Source of the DNA: Arenicella xantha
GTDB lineage: Bacteria; Pseudomonadota; Gammaproteobacteria; Arenicellales; Arenicellaceae
NCBI RefSeq assembly: GCF_003315245.1
Contig: NZ_QNRT01000001.1
Span: 688,963-752,962, forward strand
Direction: 5' to 3'
Length of the DNA stretch: 64,000 nucleotides
Shown: in pieces, positions 35,750-44,481 of the stretch
Numbering within the stretch: the stretch's first letter is position 1
Layout: the number at the start of each line of letters is the position of its first letter
Notes under the pieces: model-generated
Told to the model about the DNA's origin: nothing
The model's database searches: none
Seen by the model: the letters and a program-made list of their open reading frames with translations, nothing else
Position numbers and translations under genes: made by a program

Positions 35750-36568
35750 TTAGCTTTGTAGGTGCCTGATCAAACTATGGTCACAATGGTCTTGAGTCTC
35801 CATCACCATACGCTCCTGCATTAGCGTAAGCTGATGAGTTAAAAACATAATCACAATGCTAATAAGCAAGGCGACGAACGTAGAGTTAAACGCCACGCCC
35901 AAACTCGCCGTCACCGCAGCAATATTGCCGGCAACCGCTTCATGAGCGTTCCCGAGCGCAGTTCCGATGCCGCGCACCGTGCCAATAAAGCCGATCGACG
36001 GAATCGCCCAAGTAATGTACCGCACCATCGACAATTCAGAATCCAAGCGATCCGCCTCGGTATCACAAATGTCTCGCACCACAGTCGAAACATCGGCAAC
36101 GGAGGCGGTTGATCCGTATCGATTCAAGGCTGCCCTCAGTGCTCTCGGTAATAAAAATTTTCGTTCCGGTAGTGGCAACGCTTCCAGCGGCCTAGACAAC
36201 TTACGCGCATCCTCAGGCAGTACACGTCGCCCCTCTTCAATACTAATTAAGGATTGGTTTAATAATCGTCGCTGCGCTACCACGGCTTGCGCTTTCAAGC
36301 CCATAATCGCCATAACCCAAAGCATCAGAATGAAACATGTTTCCTGCTCGTAGTCTTTCAGCACAACCCATGCCGACCGCTCGATCTTAGCTATTTCTCC
36401 GGACTCAGTTTGTGCCGCGATGGCCTGCCTTTCAGCCTCCAAAACCGCATCAGCATTTGGCCTAACCAAGCCCACATAAATTGTGTGCACAACCACAAAC
36501 GAGAGGACTAATGCCACAACTTGATAAAAGAACTCAGATTTTTGAAGCTTCATATTGATTGATTTCAC
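35750..36568 (-). CDS. MotA/TolQ/ExbB-family channel subunit
   Basis: Up to 272 residues. The listed start is GTG; the ATG at 36553 (MKLQKSEFF) is equally possible. Membrane segments lie at about 14-35, 76-98, 183-205 and 220-245. The diagnostic core AIPSIGFIGTVRGIGTALG, then AAVTASLGVAFNSTFVALLI, aligns with TolQ of this window (YVGLFGTVWGI, IAEALIATAMGLF). Such proteins form pentamers around two copies of a TolR/ExbD/MotB-type helix. None of those partners is adjacent, but the two VWA proteins downstream carry a matching helix. This is the key subunit linking the operon to ion-motive force. Confidence 0.9.
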   Translation of the reverse strand: MKSINMKLQKSEFFYQVVALVLSFVVVHTIYVGLVRPNADAVLEAERQAIAAQTESGEIAKIERSAWVVLKDYEQETCFILMLWVMAIMGLKAQAVVAQRRLLNQSLISIEEGRRVLPEDARKLSRPLEALPLPERKFLLPRALRAALNRYGSTASVADVSTVVRDICDTEADRLDSELSMVRYITWAIPSIGFIGTVRGIGTALGNAHEAVAGNIAAVTASLGVAFNSTFVALLISIVIMFLTHQLTLMQERMVMETQDHCDHSLIRHLQS

Positions 36569-36590
36569 TATTATTATTGGTTCATCTCAG

Positions 36591-36872
36591 TCAAATATCG
36601 ACCGGGAATGGTACGGGCAGATCTTCGGAAATTTCTTCAGAGGGAATAAAGTCCTCATCGTTTTGTCGCGATGCGTCTCGTGCCTGCTGCTTGGCTTTTT
36701 TTATCGACGCTGGGTCTGCAGGTATCTCTATACGTTGCTCTTGATCTTCCACGCCCTCAGCGACCGGATTATCGCTGGCTTGCACCTGTGCCCTACTTGT
36801 TTCTGGCGAGGCTAGTAAAACACAGCCCGCTAACAGTAAAACCATTGCAAAATTATTTATCGCCACTCGCAT
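36591..36872 (-). CDS. small exported acidic protein
   Basis: About 93 residues from the ATG at 36872, 1 bp after the upstream stop. A longer frame from 36950 lies within the neighbouring gene. The hydrophobic N-terminus ends ASPETSRAQ, a good signal peptidase I site. The mature part is short, charged and probably unstructured (ASIKKAKQQARDASRQ, then an acidic tail). I recognise no family. Its place before the channel subunit suggests an accessory of the complex. Confidence 0.65.
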   Translation of the reverse strand: MRVAINNFAMVLLLAGCVLLASPETSRAQVQASDNPVAEGVEDQEQRIEIPADPASIKKAKQQARDASRQNDEDFIPSEEISEDLPVPFPVDI

Positions 36873-36873
36873 A

Positions 36874-38991
36874 CTAGTTACTCTTATTAAGCCCAGCGTA
36901 ACGGGCAACACGGAAGCCAACATCAAACTTGCCTTTAGCGCCATAGTCACGATACGCCAAACGAAGCTGGGGTAGATAGCCTTTGGCCCAGCTGGCTCCG
37001 CGAATCACATGGAACTCGCCAATACTTGGTCCCAATGGGTCTTTAAGAATGGCGCTGCCGAGCTCAGTATTACCTCTAGCCGAATACCAATCATTTACCC
37101 ACTCGGCAGCGTTGCCCGCCAAGTCATGCAAACCACGATGATTTTCAGGGAATCGGCCGACCGGACTTGGCCCGCGATAGCCATCATCATAATCAGCCAA
37201 GGTAAAAGCCAATAATTCGGCCGCTTTTTGATCTGCAAAATTGGCTACTTTTGTAGCTGGCGTGTTGCTCGCCCCCCATGGATACACTAACAAACCATCA
37301 CTCTTGTTGCGTGCTAGCCATGCCCATTCAACCTCGGTCAAAAGTCGATATCCATTCGCTGCGGGATTAAGCCCTGAAACATATCCAGACACGGTTTGAT
37401 AAAATGGATCAAACCCCTCTAGTTCGCTTAACCAATTACAATATAGCGCCGCTTCTTGCCAGCTAATATTAACTGCGGGAGCTTTGTTAGCATCTAGGCT
37501 CTTGCCTTTGTAGTTCCCCGAATTATGGGTTTTCTTGAATGCTCTAAACTGCTTGTTAGTGGTTTCATGCACAGCCACATAGAATGGCTTGGTTAATTCG
37601 GCCTGGTATTCGACCTCATTCGAGCGACGCCCATTTTCTCGTCGTGACGAGCCCATCTTGACCAAGCCCAAGGTTTTAAACAATTTCATTTGATGGCCGA
37701 CTCGATTGGTATATTCGGCCGGAACTTGAGCCCAATAGTGCTGTTCTTCAGTCAACAGGTTAATACTAATAAGCTGCTGATTCGTTCGGGTTGGAACCAC
37801 CTCTAGAGTTTGCGAACGGTAGCCAGGCTTACGCACGCTAATTGTGTGCGGCAATGTGTTTAACGCAAGAGTCTGAGACCCACTGCCGCGTACTGCCCCA
37901 TCAACCAACACGGTGGCATCGGCCGGCGAAACACTTAATCGAACATTGATAATATCCGGCTCCAGCGCCACGTTAGACACTTGCTTTTGATTTGGTTCGA
38001 GCAGCAACACTTGATCTGCCAGCTTAAAACCGGCCTTGTACACTTTGACTGATTGCTCTGCATGCGGTCGCACGCTGAGGCTTAATGGCGTAACACCTTT
38101 GAACTGCTGATTTAATACCACCGCAGCCCCAGTTGGCTCGCTGCTTAACTCCAGTATGCCGTCAGCCGGCTCCAGGCTAATAGTGGGGATCACCAAGCCT
38201 TGCTCCGCCACCACAGCTATAGTTTGTGAAAACGGTTTATATTTCGCGGCCTCAATTACCAGCTCATGGGTCCCTTCTTCTAGCTTGGTAGCAATCGGTG
38301 TCTCACCAAGCAATTCACCATCAACAATAACCGCTGCGCCAGATGGCTCGGAGGTGAAAGAATATTCAGCCCAGGCAGGCACTAATGCCATAGAGAGCGT
38401 TTGAGTTTCGCCCTTACCGCGCACAAGAATACTCTGAGTCGAGGGTCTGAATAATGGTGCATCCACGGTGATTTGTCGTTTGCCAGCGGGGATACCAGTG
38501 ATTACCCCAGGTATCGACCCAGCCAGCTCGCCGTCCACCAACACCTTAGCTTCGAGCTGCTCGGGCAATACTATTTCGAGCGCGCCAGGGAGTCTCTGTA
38601 GAACCAATTCGAATTGTTGATGCCGTTGCTCGGACACGTCTATGGACTGCGATACTGGCGCATAGCCATCGGCAGACACAGCCACTTGATAGGTGCCCGG
38701 CAGCACCAGCATTCGATTACCCAATGGCAACTTAATATATGCGCTGATCGAGATGTTTGCCGCCACACGGTTGAATTTTTCAGGACTATTTAACGAGGCC
38801 GAGATTGCACGTAACTCAATACTTTTGGCCAAAGAGATGAAGGTAATAAACAGCAAACTAAAAAATCCGATAACGATTAATGCCCAGTGTGTACCTGTCA
38901 TCTTAAACCTTGCTCGCGACGTCTCCCCCGTAGGCGCTTGAAAATCAACCGGCGCAATAATGCGATTTTCAGATGTATCTAACTTTGTCAT
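36874..38991 (-). CDS. membrane-anchored PEGA-repeat protein with SUMF1/FGE-like domain
   Basis: 705 residues. It has a short cytoplasmic N-terminus, one helix (about 33-55), about five PEGA-like beta repeats (about 75-420) recognised by VLVDGELAGSIPG, VIVDGELLGETPI and VLVDGAVRGSG, and a C-terminal SUMF1-type domain (about 430-700). The SUMF1 part has WQEAALYCNWLSELEG, LHDLAGNAAEWVNDWY, RGASW and VGFRVAR. The paired catalytic Cys of true formylglycine-generating enzymes are absent around RGASWAKGYLPQLRLAYRD, so a binding rather than oxidising role is likely. PEGA domains often bind envelope surfaces. It is coupled to the next gene in the operon. Confidence 0.87.
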   Translation of the reverse strand: MTKLDTSENRIIAPVDFQAPTGETSRARFKMTGTHWALIVIGFFSLLFITFISLAKSIELRAISASLNSPEKFNRVAANISISAYIKLPLGNRMLVLPGTYQVAVSADGYAPVSQSIDVSEQRHQQFELVLQRLPGALEIVLPEQLEAKVLVDGELAGSIPGVITGIPAGKRQITVDAPLFRPSTQSILVRGKGETQTLSMALVPAWAEYSFTSEPSGAAVIVDGELLGETPIATKLEEGTHELVIEAAKYKPFSQTIAVVAEQGLVIPTISLEPADGILELSSEPTGAAVVLNQQFKGVTPLSLSVRPHAEQSVKVYKAGFKLADQVLLLEPNQKQVSNVALEPDIINVRLSVSPADATVLVDGAVRGSGSQTLALNTLPHTISVRKPGYRSQTLEVVPTRTNQQLISINLLTEEQHYWAQVPAEYTNRVGHQMKLFKTLGLVKMGSSRRENGRRSNEVEYQAELTKPFYVAVHETTNKQFRAFKKTHNSGNYKGKSLDANKAPAVNISWQEAALYCNWLSELEGFDPFYQTVSGYVSGLNPAANGYRLLTEVEWAWLARNKSDGLLVYPWGASNTPATKVANFADQKAAELLAFTLADYDDGYRGPSPVGRFPENHRGLHDLAGNAAEWVNDWYSARGNTELGSAILKDPLGPSIGEFHVIRGASWAKGYLPQLRLAYRDYGAKGKFDVGFRVARYAGLNKSN

Positions 38992-38992
38992 A

Positions 38993-40636
38993 TTAACGTT
39001 GCGCTTGTTTACTCTCAGCGGAGGTTACATTGCCGACTATCGGCTGCGTACATACAATAGATATCTTGATGATGTCATCACCACCGGCATGCAACTCCAG
39101 CTCACGACGCACATCATGAAACCCCAAACGTTCGCCGGAGACCAAATACCGACCAGGCTTTAATGCTAGATTCTTTTGCGTAAATCGACCAAGCACTAGC
39201 GGCTTGGAGCCATCTCGAACCAGCGTAACCGACGTCGCTGAATCCGACGTCAACGCAACCTTTAAGTTGGTGTCGATGCGTTGAAACGCAGACTCTATTT
39301 GCGTAATTTGAGCAAGCAAGCTCGGCCCCGGTGATCGTATCGCTTTGGCATCAGCCAAGACCGTTTCCGCGTGTCGACGTTGCGCCTCGCGAGCCAGAGC
39401 GAGTTGATCACTTAAAACACTTTCTATTTCAGCTTGCAGTTGCGCACGAGCACTTGCTCGGATTTTCCCTAATTTAGCCGTGATTTGATTGGGGTCACGC
39501 TGCAGAACAACTTGATAATTTGATAATGCACTGCGCCATTGCTCGTTAGCTTCAAGCTGTTTCGCCGAACTTAACAGAGCACTCAGTGATGAGCGCTTAT
39601 CGGATGCTAATGATTGCCGATAAGCAGCAGCGGCAGTCGGGTCATTTGGGCGTATTGTCAACGCTGACGAAAAAGCGTTTTTCGCGGCCGTATACTGAGC
39701 CGCAAACAATGAGTTGAAACCCGCAGTCATGGCATCACGGTAACGCTTATCAACAATATCTTGCTTCACTCGGTCCAAACCAACCAGTGCCGGCTCGTAA
39801 GCGGCATCAAGCGCGAGCGCCTCTTCATATCTAGACTGCGCTTGCAGCGCCGTAGTCAACTCATCATTGTGTTTGAATCGCTCTTCCACATCCTTAGCTT
39901 GACTTACGATTAGCAAGACTTGATCGAGTGTCTTTGCTCGGTCTAGACCTTTAAGGGCCTCAATGTTATTTCGTTCGAGCCTCAGTGCTTGCTCAAATAG
40001 ACCACGAGCCAAGTCTGTTTTGCCGAGGCTAATCGCGTCCTCACCGGCGGCTAATTTTGCGTCTAATACTTCGGGGACCAATCCAAGCAAAGCCTCCAAA
40101 CTCGAACGTGAAGTTTGATACGCTTGGATCGCCTCCGCAAATTGTTGCCGCTTATAGAACTCATCTCCCGACGTAGCGCTGCCTAACGCACTCGAAAAGC
40201 GGTCGTCCGCCCATTCCCTAACATCTTTACTTTCTAAGTTTTTTTTAAGCGTTAATACATCGGCTAAAATATCTTGCGCATCGGCTCGAGCCTCAGCTCC
40301 TTGGCTCTCGTCCCATGGTGCGACGACGTCAATGACAGCTTGTTCAACTTGACTCGTTCCATCCAGCTGAACAAGCTTACTCACTTTAGCTTGAGTTGAC
40401 TCCGGCGTTGGCGTCAGCATTACAAACAGAACAGCGGCAACGGCTAGCAAGCCAAATGCCGCCAACATAAGGTTAAACTCAGAATGCCACCATCGCGAAG
40501 TCACGCGTAACTCGATACCCGAACCTTTGCCTTCCAAGCCTTCGCGTGGTTTACTCAAAAGTTCGCCCGGCGCGGAATACGCAGCAGGTTTAATGGCAGT
40601 GCCAAGCTTGACCGAATCGGTATCTAAATCATTCAT
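38993..40636 (-). CDS. membrane-anchored TPR-like protein with PEGA-like C-terminus
   Basis: 547 residues. A cytoplasmic N-terminal tail (about 1-52) precedes one helix (about 54-73, LMLAAFGLLAVAAVLFVML) and a long periplasmic helical region of TPR-like repeats (about 110-420). Repeats include GKTDLARGLFEQALRLERNN, YTAAKNAFSSALTIRPND and WRSALSNYQVVLQRDPNQ. The end (about 450-530) resembles one PEGA repeat (LALKPGRYLVSGERLGFHDV). The design parallels the PEGA-SUMF1 protein encoded next: tail, helix, large periplasmic scaffold. The stop lies 1 bp before that gene. Confidence 0.82.
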   Translation of the reverse strand: MNDLDTDSVKLGTAIKPAAYSAPGELLSKPREGLEGKGSGIELRVTSRWWHSEFNLMLAAFGLLAVAAVLFVMLTPTPESTQAKVSKLVQLDGTSQVEQAVIDVVAPWDESQGAEARADAQDILADVLTLKKNLESKDVREWADDRFSSALGSATSGDEFYKRQQFAEAIQAYQTSRSSLEALLGLVPEVLDAKLAAGEDAISLGKTDLARGLFEQALRLERNNIEALKGLDRAKTLDQVLLIVSQAKDVEERFKHNDELTTALQAQSRYEEALALDAAYEPALVGLDRVKQDIVDKRYRDAMTAGFNSLFAAQYTAAKNAFSSALTIRPNDPTAAAAYRQSLASDKRSSLSALLSSAKQLEANEQWRSALSNYQVVLQRDPNQITAKLGKIRASARAQLQAEIESVLSDQLALAREAQRRHAETVLADAKAIRSPGPSLLAQITQIESAFQRIDTNLKVALTSDSATSVTLVRDGSKPLVLGRFTQKNLALKPGRYLVSGERLGFHDVRRELELHAGGDDIIKISIVCTQPIVGNVTSAESKQAQR

Positions 40637-40671
40637 ATGTCACGCTGCGATGATCACCTATCGCCGATTTA

Positions 40672-41949
40672 CTAGTCATCCTCTTGGTTAACGCCGGAAG
40701 CATCATTTACAGTCTCTGAAAGCGCCCCCTCTTCAAGGATGAACATTTCCCCTAAAATGCGTCGCCACTCACCAAATTGATCCTCGACGGTACCAGTGAG
40801 CGTCACGCTTCGGTCCTGAAGGTCGACAATGCTCGGCGCCAGTTGCGACTCTAGCGACTCGCCCAGCTCGCGTAACGCATCACTATGAGACAAGGCCTCA
40901 TCAGACTTTAAAAGACTCAATCTAAACAAATTTGCACCGGCAAAAATCCCCATGTGACCGGCAAACCTGGTAGTACCCCGATCACCTTCAACCGCAGCCA
41001 AAACGCCACCGGCAATCGCTAAAACGCTCGCCGCCTTTTGCTTGCGCGCTTGCGCATCCAGTTGCCGAGCATACAAAACTTGCTTGTAGCTTAACTTACG
41101 CCACTCTTGGTATGGACCCTCCATCTGACGGTTAAAGGTGCGGTAGTAGTCTTGAATGACATCCACAAACAAGTCATTGCGAGCTCTGACCCTTTCGACT
41201 CGTTGCATCATTGGGTCCGAATTAGCCGGAACACGCAACAACGAAATACGACCGTCATCGGTCTCAGCCAAATATTCACTGAAAGCATCAGGCACAAAAT
41301 CACGCGCAAACAGGACTTTAGTGATAGTTCGAATTTGACGTAATTCATCCGCTGACAATGACGCCTGATAATTAAACAACGCGTTGGCTATTTCACTAAA
41401 AGTAGCTTGAAAGGGATCGCCAGGAAGGTCAATTTCAGGATGATAAGCGTAGGAACTAGCTTGCTGCTCAAATGCTTGATCCAACCAAACACGCCCGCTA
41501 CTGTCTTCTGCCTTGACCTTGATTTTAACAAACTCGCCGTTCGACTCGATCAGTTTGCCTGTGACAATAACGTCCATCGGCAAAGTCCGCTTTGGTAGTG
41601 CTCTAACGATGCCCCACGCATTACTCTGCTCGAGAGTCTCCTTTAACTGAGAAGTAAACCATACCGATTCACTCTGCCGGACACTGGAATACGCTAAGTC
41701 ATCAGCATCAAGATCGACCTCACCCGGATGAAATAGAACAATGCCTACATCTAACAAAGTTGATTCATCAATAAGTTGCTCTTGCGCTTCATCGACGCGA
41801 GCTATTTTGACCGACTTAGTTTCATGATACTCGAACGTTGAACAAGCACTCGCCAGCAAAGCAACAAAGATGCCGCACAGCAGCTTTCCAACAACCGAAC
41901 TCATGTTTGTATTTGATTGCCACATCGCTAGCTCAAGCATATCGTTCAA
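40672..41949 (-). CDS. unknown lipoprotein
   Basis: Lipoprotein with lipobox LLASAC. The start is uncertain: TTG at 41949, ATG at 41940 or ATG at 41904 are all in frame, and only the first two follow an AGAGG. The mature region has an alpha/beta part (DVGIVLFHPGEVDLD, VWFTSQLKETLEQSNAWGIV) that loosely recalls CsgG/FlgO-type envelope lipoproteins. A helical middle (RKQKAASVLAIAGGVLAAVE) and an acidic C-terminus follow. It may anchor the complex to the outer membrane; that is inference from lipidation and operon context. Confidence 0.75.
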   Translation of the reverse strand: MNDMLELAMWQSNTNMSSVVGKLLCGIFVALLASACSTFEYHETKSVKIARVDEAQEQLIDESTLLDVGIVLFHPGEVDLDADDLAYSSVRQSESVWFTSQLKETLEQSNAWGIVRALPKRTLPMDVIVTGKLIESNGEFVKIKVKAEDSSGRVWLDQAFEQQASSYAYHPEIDLPGDPFQATFSEIANALFNYQASLSADELRQIRTITKVLFARDFVPDAFSEYLAETDDGRISLLRVPANSDPMMQRVERVRARNDLFVDVIQDYYRTFNRQMEGPYQEWRKLSYKQVLYARQLDAQARKQKAASVLAIAGGVLAAVEGDRGTTRFAGHMGIFAGANLFRLSLLKSDEALSHSDALRELGESLESQLAPSIVDLQDRSVTLTGTVEDQFGEWRRILGEMFILEEGALSETVNDASGVNQEDD

Positions 41950-41956
41950 CCGACCT

Positions 41957-42961
41957 CTAGTTACTCTTGTAATTGTAATACTCTTCCCAGAGCTTCTTCT
42001 TTAATTCTGGGTCGGTTTCTTGTTCAGCGGCTTCGCGGATCTGGCGCGCAACAATATCGTCATTTTTGCGTAAATCAGACTGCCTATCGTCAAGCTTATC
42101 AGCGTCATCGCCTGACTCGGCTTGTTGCGGGTCTTGGCCGCTCGATGTTGACTCGGTGCTGCCGGTTTCAGACGACTCACCGCCAGCGCTCGAATCACTA
42201 GCCGTCGCATTGCCTTGTTGGTTTGAACTAGATGAAGCCGAAGGCGCTGGTGACTTTTTAGATGATTTGGACTCGCGCGACTCATCGTACTCCTCGAATT
42301 CGCCTACCCCGCCAAGTTGATCATCAGTGTTTTCGTTTGCGCGATCTTCGGCATATTGCTTTTCTCTCGCAATTTCTTCATCGAAGTCACCTAACGTTTC
42401 TTCCAACTCCTTTTCTAGCTCCTCGAGCTCTTGTTCACTGAGACCACCACGACTATCAAACTCTGGCTCCTCGAACTCACCGGCGGCAATCGGCTCAGGC
42501 TCGTCAAAGGTAACACCATCGGTTACTGTTGGCTCGGCTTCATCGCCGTCCGCCTCGTCGCTTTCCCATTCATCCGGTGGCTCGGCACCCTGAGTACCAT
42601 TGCTAGCGCCTTGCTGCTCTGACTCTGCGTCAGAACCCGGCTCTCCAGCCTCCCCTTTTGCGCCTTCTGTGTCACCGCCCTCTGAAGATTGGGATGGCGA
42701 AGACGGCTGGCCCGGCAGCGACGGAGGTTGTGGCAACGACGGAGGTTGTGGCAGCGACGGAGGTTGTGGCAACGATGGAGCAGATGGGGAACCCGCCCCT
42801 CCTCCGCCAGCAGTCGGAGGCAATGGCAGCGAGGGACCACTCGGGCCGCCGGCCCCACCACCACTATTGATCGGCTTAGCGCATGCAGCTACTAACAATA
42901 CAAGCGATACGCTGACGCATAACCGCGCTACCTTGGTGTGTGAAACGAAACATTTATTCAT
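41957..42961 (-). CDS. Pro/Gly/Glu-rich low-complexity lipoprotein
   Basis: 334 residues with lipobox LLVAAC (Cys27). The mature part is almost entirely low complexity. There is a Gly/Pro/Ser stretch with SLPQPP hexapeptide repeats encoded by an 18-bp tandem repeat, then acidic Glu/Asp/Ser/Gly-rich segments. The last 35 residues (DDIVARQIREAAEQETDPEL, then KKKLWEEYYNYKSN) are helical and look like the conserved functional tip. A tethered, extended chain with a binding end would suit spanning the periplasm. Plus-strand open frames here are artefacts of base composition. Confidence 0.8.
   Translation of the reverse strand: MNKCFVSHTKVARLCVSVSLVLLVAACAKPINSGGGAGGPSGPSLPLPPTAGGGGAGSPSAPSLPQPPSLPQPPSLPQPPSLPGQPSSPSQSSEGGDTEGAKGEAGEPGSDAESEQQGASNGTQGAEPPDEWESDEADGDEAEPTVTDGVTFDEPEPIAAGEFEEPEFDSRGGLSEQELEELEKELEETLGDFDEEIAREKQYAEDRANENTDDQLGGVGEFEEYDESRESKSSKKSPAPSASSSSNQQGNATASDSSAGGESSETGSTESTSSGQDPQQAESGDDADKLDDRQSDLRKNDDIVARQIREAAEQETDPELKKKLWEEYYNYKSN
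42714..42780. repeat. 18-bp tandem repeat inside lipoprotein gene
   Basis: Three full copies of an 18-bp unit (GGCARCGACGGAGGTTGT on the plus strand; 42714-42731, 42732-42749, 42750-42767) plus a partial copy. They encode SLPQPP repeats in the minus-strand lipoprotein. Copy number could vary in frame between strains. Confidence 0.9.
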
Positions 42962-42993
42962 TAGTCAAACACTCTCATCTGCATGGATTTAAA

Positions 42994-44481
42994 TCAGCCC
43001 TTTTCCGATTTGCTACGTGGGGCCCGCACCTTAATATTACGTGACAACTCGTCACTAGCAATCATATGACCACGATCTATTAGCGGTCGATATCGTAAGC
43101 GCTTAACGGCTCTCTTGGCGCGCTTGATCAGGTCTGGATAAGGATGCGCCTCTTCAATTTCGCCGAAACTGCGCACACGTCCGAACTTCCCAAGCTTAAA
43201 CTTCAGCGGCACCAAAACCGTCGGAAACCGGTCTTCAACCGGCGGCCTAGTGCGGGAATAATAAAAATCTGGCAGCAGTATTGGATTCTGAAAACTTGCA
43301 AAGAGCTGGTGGCTAACTGGCAGCTCTTGAGCCGATTCCCATGCTGACTGATAGTACAACGCGGCACTATCACGATGACTATATAACAGGCTTAAGTCAC
43401 CTAAATTTATCAGCGCCTTCACTGCGTGCTCTGTCGCTCCCTCAGCATTGGCCTTTTCTAAGTACCTTAGTAAATATCGCTCGGCATTTGCAAAGCCGTT
43501 GGGTACGGAAATAATTTTCTTCTGTGGAAAATCAAGCTTTCGCTCCTGCCATTCAGCCGGCAACCTATATCGCTCGGTCGCGGTGTCTACTTTAATCGTA
43601 CTCCTCAAAAAATACACTAAAGCCAATTCACCGTAAGGCATTACATAACGATTGAGCGGCTCTTTCTCATACTTTTTTATTGCGTACTTAAGATACTTTT
43701 CTGCTTGCTCAAGATACATTAATCCAGCTTCACCGGCATTGGGGCGATATTCAAAACGATTAATAAATTCGTTACCCAACCTTACCACCATGTCAAACGC
43801 TAGGGCATCCCTTTCCTGCTCTGACTGGCCTTCAAGCCAAATAATTCGATTAATACTGTCTTGTGCTGCCTCTAGATTCCCTTTTGCAGACGCCAGCTCA
43901 AACATCGCACCGAGAATCGGGCGCTGCTCCAGACTGTTAACACCATGATTGATTTTGCTAAGGTGTAACGCATTCGCGAACATCTTACGCGCCTCGTCAA
44001 GTCTACCCGCGCTCATCAAGGCTTGACCGTAACTTAGATAAGCCTCGCCAAGGTTGGCACTAAAAGCATCTTCACTATCTTGCAACTCGAGAATTCGTTT
44101 AAATAGGATCTCAAGGTTCAGACTTACCTCAGGGGTCAAATCGACTATTGGCTTGGAAGGAACATTTTTTTCGCGAGTAGGTAGATCAACACTTGGCGAA
44201 TTGTCTTTGTCGCCATCAACCGTTGAGTCCACACCTAGTTGACTGGCAAGTGGCGGCTCCGTCTCTGGCTCTGGCTCTGGTCGCTCGATTTCGCCGTCAA
44301 CAGCATTAGTTTGCGACTCTGAAGCATCAATCGTCCATGCGCCTTGTACTTGCTGAGCAAATACCGGCCGGATAACACTAGCGATAGAAATTAACAGCAC
44401 GCCAAAACAAAGCCGGCGTGTCGCGCGACTGACCGCAAGCCGACATAACAATAAGTCCGCATTCTCGATTTTTCTGATCAT
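42994..44481 (-). CDS. exported TPR protein with TonB-like C-terminal domain
   Basis: About 495 residues from the ATG at 44481, preceded by AGGAG. A frame extending to 44580 lacks a ribosome site. A signal peptide ends near RPVFAQ. A Pro/Glu-rich stretch (ERPEPEPETEPPL) is followed by TPR repeats (about 110-390), such as LGEAYLSYGQALMSAGRLDEA. The end (about 410-490) resembles a TonB C-terminal domain: FPTVLVPLKFKLGKFGRVRS, then KRAVKRLRYRPLID. It is the first gene of the 13-gene operon and may carry motion or contact to the outer membrane, as TonB and TolA do. Confidence 0.8.
   Translation of the reverse strand: MIRKIENADLLLCRLAVSRATRRLCFGVLLISIASVIRPVFAQQVQGAWTIDASESQTNAVDGEIERPEPEPETEPPLASQLGVDSTVDGDKDNSPSVDLPTREKNVPSKPIVDLTPEVSLNLEILFKRILELQDSEDAFSANLGEAYLSYGQALMSAGRLDEARKMFANALHLSKINHGVNSLEQRPILGAMFELASAKGNLEAAQDSINRIIWLEGQSEQERDALAFDMVVRLGNEFINRFEYRPNAGEAGLMYLEQAEKYLKYAIKKYEKEPLNRYVMPYGELALVYFLRSTIKVDTATERYRLPAEWQERKLDFPQKKIISVPNGFANAERYLLRYLEKANAEGATEHAVKALINLGDLSLLYSHRDSAALYYQSAWESAQELPVSHQLFASFQNPILLPDFYYSRTRPPVEDRFPTVLVPLKFKLGKFGRVRSFGEIEEAHPYPDLIKRAKRAVKRLRYRPLIDRGHMIASDELSRNIKVRAPRSKSEKG

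Noticed and set aside
42600-42992. Plus-strand frames opposite the Pro/Glu-rich lipoprotein, and opposite tolA at 24159-24578
   Set aside because: They mirror the low-complexity composition of the real genes and have no ribosome sites or recognisable products.
29520-44481. Envelope operon as a Zorya anti-phage system
   Set aside because: A channel subunit is present, but no ZorC-like, helicase or nuclease effector gene is in the operon, and the peptidoglycan-binding ZorB/MotB domain is absent. The many lipoproteins point to an envelope role.
29520-44481. Envelope operon as a Bat (aerotolerance) operon
   Set aside because: VWA and TPR proteins are shared, but the MoxR ATPase and BatD-like protein are missing, and the VWA proteins here have one N-terminal TolR-like helix rather than the BatA/B layout.
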